Shown here piece by piece: positions 24,326-35,689 of a DNA stretch of 64,000 bases. The translations under genes and the position numbers were made by a program. The stretch comes from Siphonodentalium dalli (Eukaryota; Mollusca; Scaphopoda; Gadilida; Siphonodentaliidae), in assembly GCA_032622095.1 (NCBI GenBank), contig CP136062.1, positions 152,018,875 to 152,082,874 of the forward strand, written 5' to 3'. The notes under the pieces were generated by a model. It made no database searches. It was not told the DNA's origin and saw nothing but the letters and a program-made list of their open reading frames with translations. Numbering within the stretch: position 1 is the first letter of the stretch; each line of letters starts with the position of its first letter.

Positions 24326-26160
24326 AAAATACAACACAATAACTGCCTGCAGTCAGTTTACCAGTTAGAATTACATTATTTCTCTCATTCAAAGTGGTTT
24401 TGAAGCCCAACTCATTGCCCAAACACTTAAAAACAAGCAGGAAATTTTTTTTTTAGTTGCGGAAAAAATTGCTTGTTGGTGGCTTTGACCACCCACCCAC
24501 CCCGGCATACGTGCCGGAATTTTTTGTTCACCCCCCCCCCCTGAATCAAGAATAATTAAGTCTCCTCTCATGATCTTGAGATATGATATCATTGATATAT
24601 GAAATGCACTTCTGAATTTTAAATATTTTTCATGCTATAAAAGTAAAATAAATGAGGTTATAATATCCAATGGGTCGATGGTTCTTACATATATTGTCAC
24701 AATTATCGCTCTTATACCAAATTTTACAAAGAAATTCCTGGCAGATTTTGAGAAAATATATTTTGAAATACCAGGAAATATTGGCAAAACTTGCGTCTGA
24801 CCAACGTCGAACAACGGCAAATTGTTCAGTAACTTGGTCTATTGTTCAGTAACTTAGTCTTTAAGAATTGAAGCTACACCCTTAACCCTTTCTATACTGA
24901 ATGGATTCTCCCACATTCTGGTGGTGATCTTCGGAGTGTTCTTCTGGCAATTATATAAGTATTGTCACTGAGTCGCGGCCATATTTGATCCATCCAGCCC
25001 CGTTCCGCGTATTCATGAATATCCAAAAACTCGATATATGGAATGCACCTCCAGAACTTTGACCTGTAGCATTTAAACTGCACACACGCAACATACTAGG
25101 CGCATACATGCGTACTCTGCATGTTGTGATGGGTGGTGCTTATATGTTTCTTGTTTTCTGTATATTGAGTGTAGTTTAACCATGTTATTGACCTAATTAT
25201 ATCATGTTGCACACATTGTGTCTGAGTAATAAACCATTTCACAACAAATATGGAATATCAAACTATCAGAGCAATGTCAATCTACTTTTGGTCTAACATT
25301 CCAGATATTTGAGTTTATCAGCTCAAAACACAGGTCAAGTTCGAACATGGGTTCGGTCCGCCCATTTTTTCCCGAAGTTATGGTCCCGTTTCGACTTAGA
25401 ATTTTGTCATTTTGAGGTTTCGTGTCATAACTGTAGTTCGTGGTCGGATCTGAACCAAATTTGGTATGTCAGCTCCAAATACAGGTCAAGTTCGAATATG
25501 GGTTAGGTCGACATTCCAGAAAATGTATCAGGAATGTCGATGCAGCATCTCACCCTGTCGCCACGTCCCCAATTATAACATATATACACATCTGATCATT
25601 GGCGCATGCATGCCTACACGGTACGTATATTAAAATACCGTGTACGCGAACCCGACAATTAAGATGCACAATAAAATAATTTTTAAAGTTGACTGCTCTA
25701 TTGGCGTCGTTTTCTTGTGGACGATACGCTTCGGGTAACCCTTAAACAAAACAGGATCAAAGGGGCAACTTAGATATATGCTTTTAAAGTTATAATGAAC
25801 ATCCCATTAGTGTGATGATTTTCTTGAAAAGGGTGACTAAACATGTGTTTGAGATTTAAGGTGGCGTTGATGGGATCAAAGTTTCCACCCTCACCATTCA
25901 TTTTTCTTTTCAAATTTTTTTTGACTTTAGTAATGGCACGTTTCTATACCAGACATGAATTAGACCCATTGGTATTAGGTTTTGATGGTCAGATATCGAC
26001 GCACAAATTGTTGACATTTTAATTCGAGCTTCCAAATTGTGTCTGTGTAATTTGGAAGGAGGTTTTAGGTAGGTTGTTAAATAATTCACGAACTATTGAT
26101 ATATCGACCTCATTTGCTGTGAAAAATACTTGCCATGGTTTCAGTAATTCCCAGCTGTTT
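24326..26160. other. No recognised gene; scraps of known repeats
   Basis: Contains an inverted scrap of the poly(G) repeat (24470-24545). It also holds the left end only of a family 2 MITE (TTAACCCTTTCTATACTGAA from 24891) and a small direct repeat of AGGTCAAGTTCGAA(C/T)ATGGG (25332 and 25483). Nothing else is supported. Confidence 0.5.
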
Positions 26161-26161
26161 C

Positions 26162-26500
26162 AGGGGGGGGGGGGGGTGGGTGGGTCGGAATTTTTTTTCA
26201 GGCATGAATGCTGATTTATTTCCTTTCGACCCTTGTTGGGACCCACCCACCCCCGCGTCCCAAAATTATTTCCGTTAACGGTAGTTTTTTCCCCGACCAT
26301 TTTTGGACACCCACCCCCTTTTAACACTAAAACAGATTTGCGGGGGGGGATTCCCTGTAAACAGCTGTATATGAATTTCTATGCATACTATTTGTCATGG
26401 ATGTTAACATTGACATGTAAATAGGAACGAGTCATTTTGTGGTCATTCGGCCAAAAAACATGGCTGCCAGCGGCCATCTTGGATTTCAAAATTCAATCCA
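26162..26500 (+). repeat. Poly(G)-headed dispersed repeat, copy 2
   Basis: Same order of phrases as 23985-24325, starting with a G run of about 14 and ending with ATGGCTGCCAGCGGCCATC, then TTGGATTTCAAAAT. Copies 1 and 2 are in direct orientation about 2.2 kb apart, with different sequence between. Confidence 0.8.
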
Positions 26501-26659
26501 TTAACATAGGCTACAGGCTATACTGTTTGTCTGATCATCATGCCATGTTTCATTTATGATAATATTGACATTCTAAGGTGTTTTCAGCCAAACTCATTGC
26601 AAAACAGTCAAAAAGACTTGCAGGAAAAACAAATTTTGAGTTGCGGAAAAAAATGTTGT

Positions 26660-26832
26660 TGTATTCTCGTGGCCACGAATTTAATATTCTCGTGGCCACG
26701 ACTTTATTCTCGTGGCCACGGCTTTATTCTCGTGGCCACGACTTCATATTCTCGTGGCAACGACTTCATATTCTCGTGGCCACGAGTTCATATTCTCGTG
26801 GCCACGACTTTATTCTCATAGCCACGACTTTA
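26660..26832 (+). repeat. Minisatellite with a CGTGGCCACG palindrome in each unit
   Basis: About eight units of 19-23 bases, each TATTCTCGTGGCCACGA plus a short variable piece (CTTTA, CTTCATA, GTTCATA or ATTTAATA). The 10-base palindrome is kept in most units while the joint varies. The last unit is mutated to CTCATAGCCACG. It reads open in two frames only because of the repeat. Confidence 0.9.
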
Positions 26833-28360
26833 TAAAAAAAATCGGATGTCACCTCCGGGGCTCCATAATATGCAGAGCACCCTGCTGTTAAACCTCATTT
26901 ACAGTTTGTGAACAAAGGAGATAGCAGAAACACTAGATCACATCAAAAGTTTGTGTTAGCTTTCAATTTAAAAGCAAATTTCATAGGTTGATTTCCAAGT
27001 ATTTCCTAAAGTGCCATTATAAAAATATTTTACAATTTGTTTTGAATGTTTTATACGCATATCAGGTATCATCTATTCGTTAGGATTATCCAAATTCCGC
27101 GAAAATGCAACATTAGGAAAAATAAATACTTTTTCATAACAGTATCCGATTTCCACACCATCATCATAGCAATTAAGTAGCACCCGCAAACATTTACTGT
27201 AAACATATTTATTGTAAATGCATTTACAATGGGATTAGGGAACACGCGTTCTTACAACCAACATCAAATTAACAGGACCGCCTTACCAGGGTTGTGCCCA
27301 CAGGGATGTCAATGTCAGTCTTTACAAACTCCAGACCATGAACACAGCATCTAGTGACGAGATTTAAACCAAACTGGTCACAATATTTACCAAATCTTTA
27401 GAGAGTTATTGATCTTACTTCACGCGTGCTATGAGTTCCGCATGGGTCGATATGGTTACTGGCCTTGTGTTCTGCCCACTTTCTTTCTATCGACTCTGGG
27501 TATGTTTATCCTTGGGAGCTTGATAAGACACATGCGAAATCAATCACAATGGACGGTTCGATCACAATATATCAATCAATCAACCAATAAATAAATAAAT
27601 CTATCAATCAATCGTTTATTCTCTCCGTCCATATTATGGGACTGGGGGTATGAAATCGAATTACATGCATTTACATAATTGGTGTAAAAAAACAATAAGT
27701 GTGCAGAGCTATATCTCGTATACATGAAGTCGGTGGTGAGGTGGGATGCTTATATGCGTAATAATGTATATAGATTTTATTCAATGTCAGCGTTTTCTAG
27801 CTGTTCAGTGAAGCCCTTTTCACTATTTATCCTAGGAATTTAGCCAATTGAACAAGCTCTGTTTTGTCATTTGTGCTTAAAATTGCAACACATTTTTGCC
27901 GGGTTGGGTATTCGTGATTGTACTTCTTCTACATATCCATGCAACTAGTCCTGACTAAATAGTCCTGACGCAATATATAGTCCTGAGCAAAAATAATCCC
28001 CGACTGAAACAGGGGGGGGGGGGAGAATTTTTTTTCCCCGACATGTATGCTGGTGGTGGTGGGTGTCAAAATAAGCCCAAAGCAATTTTTTCCGTGACAA
28101 AATTATTTTGTTTCCTTCACACCTTTTATTGGATTTTTACTAGTTTGTACTGGTTTGTAACACTAAGAAATCAATAATAAGGAACTGCAGCAACACTATA
28201 ACACGCTAGGGCCATTGGATGTTGGTTTGTGCCTCTTTAGGACAAGGGAAAGTATTCTTAATGCAGCTGAATCGCCCATGCAGTATTCTATGTAATTAAC
28301 GTCAAGTAAGGATAACTTTAAAGAAATAAATTTAATGCCAAATCTGGTCAAACATGGACA
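26833..28360. other. No recognised gene
   Basis: Includes a simple (AATC)n/(AAAT)n stretch at about 27568-27618 and a scrap of the poly(G) repeat at 28010-28110. A short frame at 27409-27594 has a hydrophobic middle but no other support as a gene. Confidence 0.4.
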
Positions 28361-28836
28361 TTAAAGGTACTCAATCCGTAAAGAGGGTCCCCATCTCAAC
28401 ATATTCCAACAACAACAATCCGATCAGAGGGTCCTATATTACTATTTCTTTGGCTTTGGGGGTAAAAACTATTTGATTCGAGTCGAGGAACCCATCAAAC
28501 AAAGCTCAGAGTTATTAGATATTGATTTTTGAAATTTGTTATTAACTCGAGATGAGTACTAATAACTGCCGTAATCTGCTCTGGATGTGTACTCCAAATC
28601 TATTCAAACAGACAAGGATGGATAACTCTAAAATCAAGTGGTAATTTTAACGCAATTTTGACTGAGTTCTGGGCCAGATAGTATTCCCGATAATGAAAAA
28701 TATAGATTTCTAAAATCGATATCTAACAAATCTGAGCTTTGATGGGTGACTTCCTCGACTCGAATCAAATATTTTTGACCCCAGAAGCCATTGAAATAGT
28801 AATTGAGAGGAGTTTCATCGGATTGAGTACCTTTAA
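28361..28836. mobile_element. Palindromic MITE, family 1, copy D
   Basis: Full-length: TTAAAGGTACTCAATCCG to CGGATTGAGTACCTTTAA. It is nearly identical to the copy at 44214-44690 and, inverted, to 57298-57762, so these three are the youngest. The centre pairs AACTCTAAAATCAAGTGG with its complement. TTAA (or TTTAA) flanks both ends. The minus frame giving VEEVTHQSSDLLDID is a repeat artefact found in all three. Confidence 0.9.
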
Positions 28837-29324
28837 ACACTGATGTTTACACTGATGTATAAAGAAAAAAAAAACATGTAACATACCTAGACTTGTGAGT
28901 GGATAACACAATTATCTCATATGTGACAAAAGAGATAGAAAATGGTAATAATTCACAATCTCATGTAGTCATGAACGAGTTAATACAGGTTTCTACTAAA
29001 AGTGTGGGTTTGTTTTTTATTATATGCTTTACTCTCACATGCTACACTTGAGCAGTCCAATAGAAATAATGCCTTTTCTGAACTCATACAAGATTCCTGA
29101 ATTCATACAAGATAAACTGTGAACGTTATAAAATTCCTAACCAATCCTGACCAATCTGAATCAATTGGAATCAATCGTAACATTAACTTTCTTTGATTTC
29201 CCATTGGTGCTCCTGTGTGCTCTAGTGTATTGCTATATGTGCGATAAACATGCTTTAGTAATGTCTAATGAGTCTGGGTGGCACGTATCATATAATAATT
29301 TAACCTATCTGATACAATACAATC

Positions 29325-29415
29325 ACCTATCTGGTGTAAAACAATATCACCTATCTGGTGTAAAAACAAAATCACCTATCTGGTGTAGAGCAATATCACC
29401 TACCTGGTGTTTAGA
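29325..29415 (+). repeat. Four-copy tandem repeat of TCACCTATCTGGTGT
   Basis: Units of about 23-25 bases, each ATCACCTATCTGGTGTA plus (A)AACA-type spacer. Each unit contains the small palindrome CACC...GGTG. The sequences at 28837-29324 and 29416-29744 show nothing recognised. Confidence 0.85.
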
Positions 29416-29744
29416 CATAATATCTTTATAAATTTCCATAACAAAATAACAAAACACAAACACTAGAAAGTTCTCTAAAAATGACTACCACACACATTTT
29501 GGCACTAAAACAGTGACTATTAATTATGATTAACCATGCGCGCTTTGTCAGTGACCGGTTACCCACTCAGGCATAGTTGCTATTCACAATAGCAATAAAG
29601 CTGCTTTATAGGTTTTGTGACGAGAAGGAAATTGAATGCAACCTGGACACAATACAATGACTTCAGTTTAGCAATAAAATGTTCGATGGTATATAAATAT
29701 GAGAACGTCAGTTTGTCTATAAATGTTCGATATAATATAATGAT

Positions 29745-29879
29745 TAGAGCATATCTTGTCGTTGACTACGCGAATGTAGTGGCCAGTGGGAATGGTGTAG
29801 TTCATGAGCCGAATGCTCACGAACTACACCCTTCCCACTGGCCACTACATTCGCGTAGTCAACTCCAAGCCATGCTCTA
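29745..29879. repeat. Long near-perfect hairpin, 43 bp main stem
   Basis: 29761-29803 (GTTGACTACGCGAATGTAGT...) is complementary to 29821-29863 with only about one mismatch or small gap across 43 bases; the loop is 17 bases. Weaker pairing extends to TAGAGCAT (29745) and ATGCTCTA (29879). It may be a small foldback element or a small-RNA precursor; nothing else in the window matches it. Confidence 0.85.
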
Positions 29880-30064
29880 TTCATATACTAAGCTTTAAAA
29901 TAAATTGACTTCAGAGCTGTGGAAATATGATATTTAACAAAAACGATTAAAAATCCACTGCAGTCAAGAATATACTGCTAGAGACCAGTCATGCTGTTCG
30001 TTACTAGATTCACTGAATCTCAATGTAGGAGGTTTGGTCCTGGTTTTCTCTGTATGTTTGTGTT

Positions 30065-30235
30065 TTGCGTTCCACAAGGGGGTGGGTGTCAAAACATGGC
30101 TGGGAAAAAACTCTATGAAATGGAAAAAAAATTGGGGTCGGGGGTGGGTGGGTCCAAAAAGTGGTCATTGGCAAAAAAGTAGCATACGTGTGTGGAATTT
30201 TTTTTCCGACCCCCCCCCCCCCCCTGACTGAAAAG
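30065..30235 (-). repeat. Poly(G)-headed dispersed repeat, inverted copy
   Basis: Read on the minus strand it starts with a G run (30210-30224), then TCGGAAAAAAAATTCC and CCCACCCACCCCCGACCCC, the order seen at 23985 and 26162. It lacks the ATGGCTGCC tail. Confidence 0.7.
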
Positions 30236-30799
30236 GGTACATAGATGTTTTGCTCCACAATTTATGTTCACTCCACATTTCTTTTCAAAAATTTGTGATT
30301 TTGGCGAAGTCGTTTCGTAAACACCCACCGCATCCTTCGCATGTCTCATGTATTCATGTCGTGAATTATTGGCGTGGGGCTTTATTTAGCTGTCAGAGCA
30401 ACAAAGTACGATTGCGTGTTCGGAATGTTCGATAACTCTTGTCGATACGCTTCCAAACATGTTCAAGTCTTGTTCATAACATCAGCACGCTGGTCGTCAT
30501 TTGAGTGTGGTGACCTCGAACATCGAACATCGAAATCCAAGTTTTTGTCTCAAGAAAAATTGAATTCAAAAGTGCAAGTTCAATGTGATAACGGGCAACA
30601 ATAATGACGTATTGTAGGATAACGGGCAACAATAATGACGTATTGCTTGGTAAATGATTTAGACCATACTGTCCATTAAATGTTTTTCTTCGAACTGGGT
30701 GCTCTATATATATAGCTCTATATACAACTGTAACGTTCCAGTGGAAAAAAAAACGCAGAGTGAGCACAAAGCAACATATCCTCGTTAAAATAGGATCAT
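30236..30799. other. No recognised gene
   Basis: Only a 28-base direct repeat stands out: GATAACGGGCAACAATAATG plus ACGTATTG at 30587 and again at 30620. Short frames on both strands have no support. Confidence 0.4.
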
Positions 30800-31068
30800 A
30801 TTGGACATAAATAAATATTCACATAGGTTCATATTCGACTTATTTGATTCTGAAATAAACCAATACATGTAGTGGACTTATACCAGTTATTCCGGTTAAT
30901 GGCGCGGGCCAAAGTAAACACACATTATAAATAGCGTACATCTGGTAAGTCGATTTAAGTTCATAGATCGTAATTCAGATTTAAAAAAATGCCCATATGG
31001 GCTTATTTGTGTTTTTTAAAATATAAGTTCAATATGAGGTTATTGTCAGGAGAACAGGCTGAGCAAAG
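30800..31068 (-). repeat. Dispersed repeat family 3 (TTATCTGCTT type), partial copy
   Basis: Contains GATTCTGAAATAA, TGGCGCGGGCCAAAGT and, at the end, AGGAGAACAGGCTG, which are family 3 hallmarks in reverse orientation. The middle is degraded compared with 42885-43180 and 46745-47110. Confidence 0.6.
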
Positions 31069-31215
31069 TGTAACAAAATCAACATTCGAATGAAATATCA
31101 GCTTGATTGCTAATCGTCCTCGTCACAGTAAAGAGCTTGGATATGAAGCCCCATGTACATACGGCAAATGCCAGACCCGACAACCTGGTTACAGTTGAAA
31201 CTGTCGATTTGACTT

Positions 31216-31430
31216 TTAACCATTTCTATAGTAAATGGATTCTCCCACAAATGTTAAAAACACTGTACATCGGAATGGTATATTTTTGATTTAGAGGGAT
31301 GTACAGGTAATAAACGCAGACGACAGATAATAAAAGTGCAGAAGGAGTCCTATTTATAGAGGGAAATGTTTAGATAATATATGTTCAACAAACGACCATA
31401 TCATGTTGAGCTTATTATCTGAACCTATTT
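31216..31430. mobile_element. TTAA MITE family 2, right end missing
   Basis: Starts TTAACCATTTCTATAGTAAA with TGGATTCTCCCACAA. The inner hairpin around AATGTTTAGATAATA...TTATTATCTGAAC is present. The right terminus is replaced by other sequence. Confidence 0.65.
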
Positions 31431-31692
31431 TATTTTTACCCCCCCTCCAACTTCCCCTACCTTTGAGCCAAACAAATCCGTAAACCAAATAATAACACAT
31501 AAAATGCCTAAGGTGGTTAAACATTAGCCACTTGATTTGATTCAGGGCATTAGTTCAACGAAATAGGCAACTTGGTAACATACGTTATATCCGCACAAAC
31601 GTGGTAGTCATACTTTATCTCTGCACAAACATTAGTCAAAATGCTTTGCAGCTCAGAAGCATGTGTCATAGGCGACCTCATTATAAAGGACA

Positions 31693-31954
31693 TTAACCCT
31701 CTATACTAAATGGATTCTCTCACTCGGTTATAAATGTATACACTTGAATGGTCTAGTATTCATTTAGATGGGTATTCAGGTAATAATTGCAGACGACAGG
31801 TAGAAAAACATAATACACGAGCAGAATGATTCATATTCATTTGTGGGAAATGTTCACATAATAAGTTCAACTATGGTCGTTTTTGAACTTATTATCTGAA
31901 CATTTCCTGAGGGTAACTACTCATCAATGAGTATTTAGTATAGAGAAGGGTTAA
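31693..31954. mobile_element. TTAA MITE family 2, complete copy
   Basis: Starts TTAACCCTCTATACTAAA and ends TAGTATAGAGAAGGGTTAA. TTAA borders both ends. The inner pair AAATGTTCACATAATAAG...CTTATTATCTGAAC folds back. It is the cleanest two-ended copy apart from 16113-16377. Confidence 0.8.
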
Positions 31955-32243
31955 GCCAATGTACAAGCTCTGATAATCATGGAAATATCTAAATTACTGT
32001 GTAGGTCAGAAGCGTGGTTTAATTTTCGAGTCACCGATTATTTTTTATAGTGCCTTGATATACGGTTTTAATAACAATCTATGTCATAAAATATGCTTAA
32101 AATATTATTAAAATACTATAATTCATTACCATTTGAAACGTCTGTGTCTCAGAAGATGCCCATATAGAAATAGAAAACAGTTGAAATCATAAAAAAGATC
32201 CCCCGTTATGGCTCCCAGAATGCAACAGAATTCCAACTAAAAA

Positions 32244-32318
32244 TGTATTTTCAATGGAAGGGGAATAACTCTATCTTTAAAAATATAGAGTTATTCCTCC
32301 TCCATTGAAAATAATACA
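32244..32318. repeat. Compact 31 bp hairpin, small-RNA-precursor-like
   Basis: TGTATTTTCAATGGAAGGGG then AATAACTCTAT pairs with ATAGAGTTATTCC then TCCTCCATTGAAAATAATAC, leaving a loop of about 10 bases and two or three small mismatches. Size and shape resemble an animal microRNA precursor, but a single hairpin without expression or conservation proves nothing. Confidence 0.6.
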
Positions 32319-32783
32319 CTTTGCACAACAAAACCAGAATAAACTTAAGCACAAAAACACGTCGGTAACTCAACAAAAATAACATGTTCACAGTTTATTA
32401 CACCGAATCAGTTGATAATACAATGTTTTGGAGCTTCCTCTTTCAAATGGTATATAGCATGGCATATATTTTATATATGTAATCTGGGGGTTCGAAAATT
32501 AAGTGGGCCTTTAAGGACAAGAATTTATTGAGCATGCAACTTTGTAGCATGTTATTATCTTTGAACAAATATCATTAAACATGATGTTATCCACGAAAAA
32601 TTGTGACAAACAGGTGACCTGTTTTTGTGTTCAGGACATTAAACCAATGAATAAACTCTGATAAATTATCCTTATATAATAGTTTGTAAACCCAGAACTT
32701 GGCCAGAAGCATGATTCTACGACACTAAGGTTTTCTCGAGATTTAAGAGGCCACAAACAAGGGAGTATGGAACCAAAGTGTAC

Positions 32784-33002
32784 TAACCACTTTCTTATTA
32801 AATACTCATAGACGAGTAGTTCCCTTTGGAAATGTTCAGATAATAGTTTACCTACACGACCACAGGTATTGAACTTATTATTTGTTCGTCGGTCTGTCGT
32901 CTGCTCCTTATTTCTGAACACACCTCCGGGTGAATAATAGCCATTCCAATGTATACTTTTATGCTGAATCGTAGAATCCATTCAGCGCAGAAAGGGGTTA
33001 AA
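32784..33002. mobile_element. TTAA MITE family 2, inverted copy
   Basis: In reverse orientation: ends GAATCCATTCAGCGCAGAAA then GGGGTTAA, and begins near 32784 with a decayed TTAAATACTCATAGACGAG. The inner TTCAGATAATAG...TTATTATTTGTTCG pair is partly kept. The stretches 31955-32243 and 32319-32783 show nothing recognised. Confidence 0.65.
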
Positions 33003-33439
33003 TGTACTAAACACCAACATTTTAATACACCACACTCTTGTTTACGTTTTCATCGTCTTCGTGTGCCTGCATGTATGTTTTTTTACGCCATCTTAGGGTG
33101 TATATTGGCAAGCATATCTGGCAATGTTGTAGGAGGTGATGGACTAAATGTGATTAAAATTGTACTCCTTATTTACGTACTTGAACCATGTAGCGAAGGT
33201 CGACAATTTTGGCCTGATTATTATTTTGCATGCTTTTTCATGCACTATTAATATAGTATGTATATAATATGATATTGAAGGCGTTACCATTTCTGACTAT
33301 GGTTTTCTTGTCTCCCCTATTTACTCGATAAGACCACTTCCACCGGCGACATTTCACCCACATTGTGGGGGCTTCCGCGATATTAATACATATATACTAA
33401 GCGAACAGAGACACATTTTAAATTTGGGGAGATATAACA

Positions 33440-33880
33440 AACACCATACTATGAATGGTGTATTATTTATTTAGAGGGATGTTCAGGTAATAAAAGCACA
33501 TGGCAGACAATACAAAACAGATAATACATGCAAGAGCAGAATTATCGCCATACGGACCAGGGGCTGTGATGGCTTCACCCCATACTATTCGGTCAATTGT
33601 CGGCAAATTGGAGATATTTTCGGTCAAAGTCAGAATTTTTCGGGCAAATTGAATGGTATTTCAGGGAGAATTTATGGTAAATTACAGTATTTTTCACATT
33701 TATGCCAGAACTATACATATTTAAGAATAACTTGAATATTTTTTGTTACCCCCCCCCCCCCCTAAAAACTCGGGCGCCCGTTCGGCTATGAGCAGAATGG
33801 TCGTTTGTAGAACTTATCATCTAACCATTTACTACGAGATCTACTCATCAATGAGTATTTATTATAGAAAGCGTTAATAC
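33440..33880. mobile_element. TTAA MITE family 2 interrupted by a nested insertion
   Basis: The left half (GGTGTATTATTTATTTAGAG, GGGATGTTCAGGTAATAAAA, CAAGAGCAGAAT) and right half (AGCAGAATGGTCG to GAGTATTTATTATAGAAAGC, then GTTAA) match the family. They are separated by 247 bases of another repeat. The left terminus is lost. Confidence 0.7.
33543..33789 (+). mobile_element. Nested poly(C)-ended element with 9 bp target duplication
   Basis: Flanked by GAGCAGAAT at 33534-33542 and 33790-33798. Uninterrupted family 2 copies have this phrase once, followed by the same next bases. The insert shares GGAGATATTTTCGGTCAAA, AAATTGAATGGTATTTCA, CACATTTATGCCAGAA, a C run and TAAAAACTCG with the inserts at 11215-11450 and 11670-11930. 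It is therefore mobile or was mobile. No coding sequence. Confidence 0.75.
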
Positions 33881-35060
33881 TGCTGTACATTCCCACAACA
33901 GACCTGCAAAGTACACACAGTTTGAACAGGACCAAGAACCTGCATCACCAATCAACCCAAAGCGGTTTTGATATTAAATTTGTTTAAAACATATAAACAT
34001 GTGTCTGATGGGATAAACGTAATAGTGTACAAATACTTGAGCTATAGAAATCCTCATTGCACATTTAAAAATAAGTAATCGTTAAAATCTCATATTTATG
34101 ACTGAAATTTACAAGGAAATAGCCAAGCTAAGCGATGTCTGAACGCTGCCGGCACGTGTATTTTTTAAATTAAATCTAACATGTTTTATTGTGTTTTGCC
34201 AGTTACAATTAATTCGGGCTTGATCTAGACCATTTTCAAATGAATATGCACAATTCTGTTTCTCATAATAATGCAGAATGAATTGTAACCTACAAAAATC
34301 TCAAATAAATAAATGCGACGTTTCTTCACATTACGTGTAGGTGCTGGCAGCGGTAAGTTCTGCGTATGGGACTGAACTCTGCATGGAGCTTGGGAAATAG
34401 CTATCCATTATACCCCGATTTTAAATATCAAGCACACCTCAAGTTCTCAACCATATCAACAAATATCTAGCCCAGCCACTGCATGGGTTTCAGAACCCCC
34501 CCCCCTTCCTGAATGACTAACTTCAAGTTGACAAGGACTATACCTGAATGTGAATGAACATTACCAGACCAACATTTGTAATATCTTACTAGTACTCAAG
34601 GACCTCAGTCTAGAGGTTTGAAATTTTGAGAAGCCACGTCTCCCCGTTTGGTTATCAGGGAGCAGTGGGCTGTTATCATGGAGAAGTGACAATCGCGGAA
34701 GCAATTTACACCCTTAAATCACCTTCTATGATCCAATAGGAATCATGCAACACAAGAGCCCATTTATAAAAACCATTATAGTAAGTAAGCACACCATTAT
34801 AATCAGTAAATGTGCTGTTGGGACATATGCTTACTGGTACAGAGAGAGCAGTTACTTATCCCTGGGACAAAAATAAGGAGAAATGTCACATTTTAGGGAG
34901 ACGATTCACCCAAGTCGCACTCTATCCGAAAGTCTCAAGCAACGGTTTAGAGATTACATTTATTTAGTGTCGTACAGGTTCCTGGCCATGTTGAAGCTTC
35001 GACCATGATATGTTGCACGTTACCGTCTCGATCTCAACAAGTTACGTCACCTGTGATTTC
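33881..35060. other. No recognised gene
   Basis: Unclassified sequence with one C run at 34496-34505. I see no exon, RNA gene or repeat family. Confidence 0.4.
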
Positions 35061-35061
35061 G

Positions 35062-35400
35062 CGAAATTATGTTCATAATGGACTTATAATATTCACATCT
35101 GTTCATATTGGAAATGAGCCGATAATGGACTTATACCCGTTATTCCGTATTATGGCGCGGGCCACAGTGAAAACACATTTTAAAGAGCTTACATCTGATA
35201 CATGTAAGTCGTGAGTTGGTTTATTCGTTTTAGTGTCCGCCCATATAATAAACTTATAGTAAGTTATTATGAGTCGATAATGGCACTAAAACACTCTAAT
35301 TTTCAGTTCGATATGGACTCGAAATGAGGCGATTCTACGCCGATTATGATCCTAAAACAAATCCTATTACAAGCCGATATAACGTGCTGATTTTCAGGAC
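35062..35400 (-). repeat. Dispersed repeat family 3, inverted copy
   Basis: Reads TTATGGCGCGGGCCACAGTG, AAAGAGCTTACATCTGATAC, GTCGTGAGTTGG, TATGAGTCGATAATG and GGCGATTCTACGC, the reverse-strand order of the copy at 46745-47110. Confidence 0.75.
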
Positions 35401-35689
35401 CGTAACGTCATATAGCACGGGCAACAGAAAGCCGTGCGTGAACAAGAGAAAAGACAGCAAATATACCGAGTATAATTGCTTCGGTCACTATTAATGTTCC
35501 GTATCCGATAATAAATTGGCGTATGGAAACTGGAAGAGAAAACGTGACATACGGTCTTATTGATATAGCAATAAAGCAGAACGATTTATAAGGCACGCAG
35601 TACTGTTATTTTTATTGAATACTTTCCCCGCCAATCGGCAGAGATCTTCTCGAACTCGGCGACCCGAGGTAGATGGTGGGGGATAAAAG

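Noticed and set aside
26660-26832. Possible CRISPR array (regular short palindromic repeats)
   Set aside because: Spacers are 9-13 bases, nearly identical, and the context is an animal genome. It is a minisatellite.
32949-33251. 100-codon frame with a hydrophobic centre
   Set aside because: Its start lies in a MITE and it has no homologue I know; probably chance.
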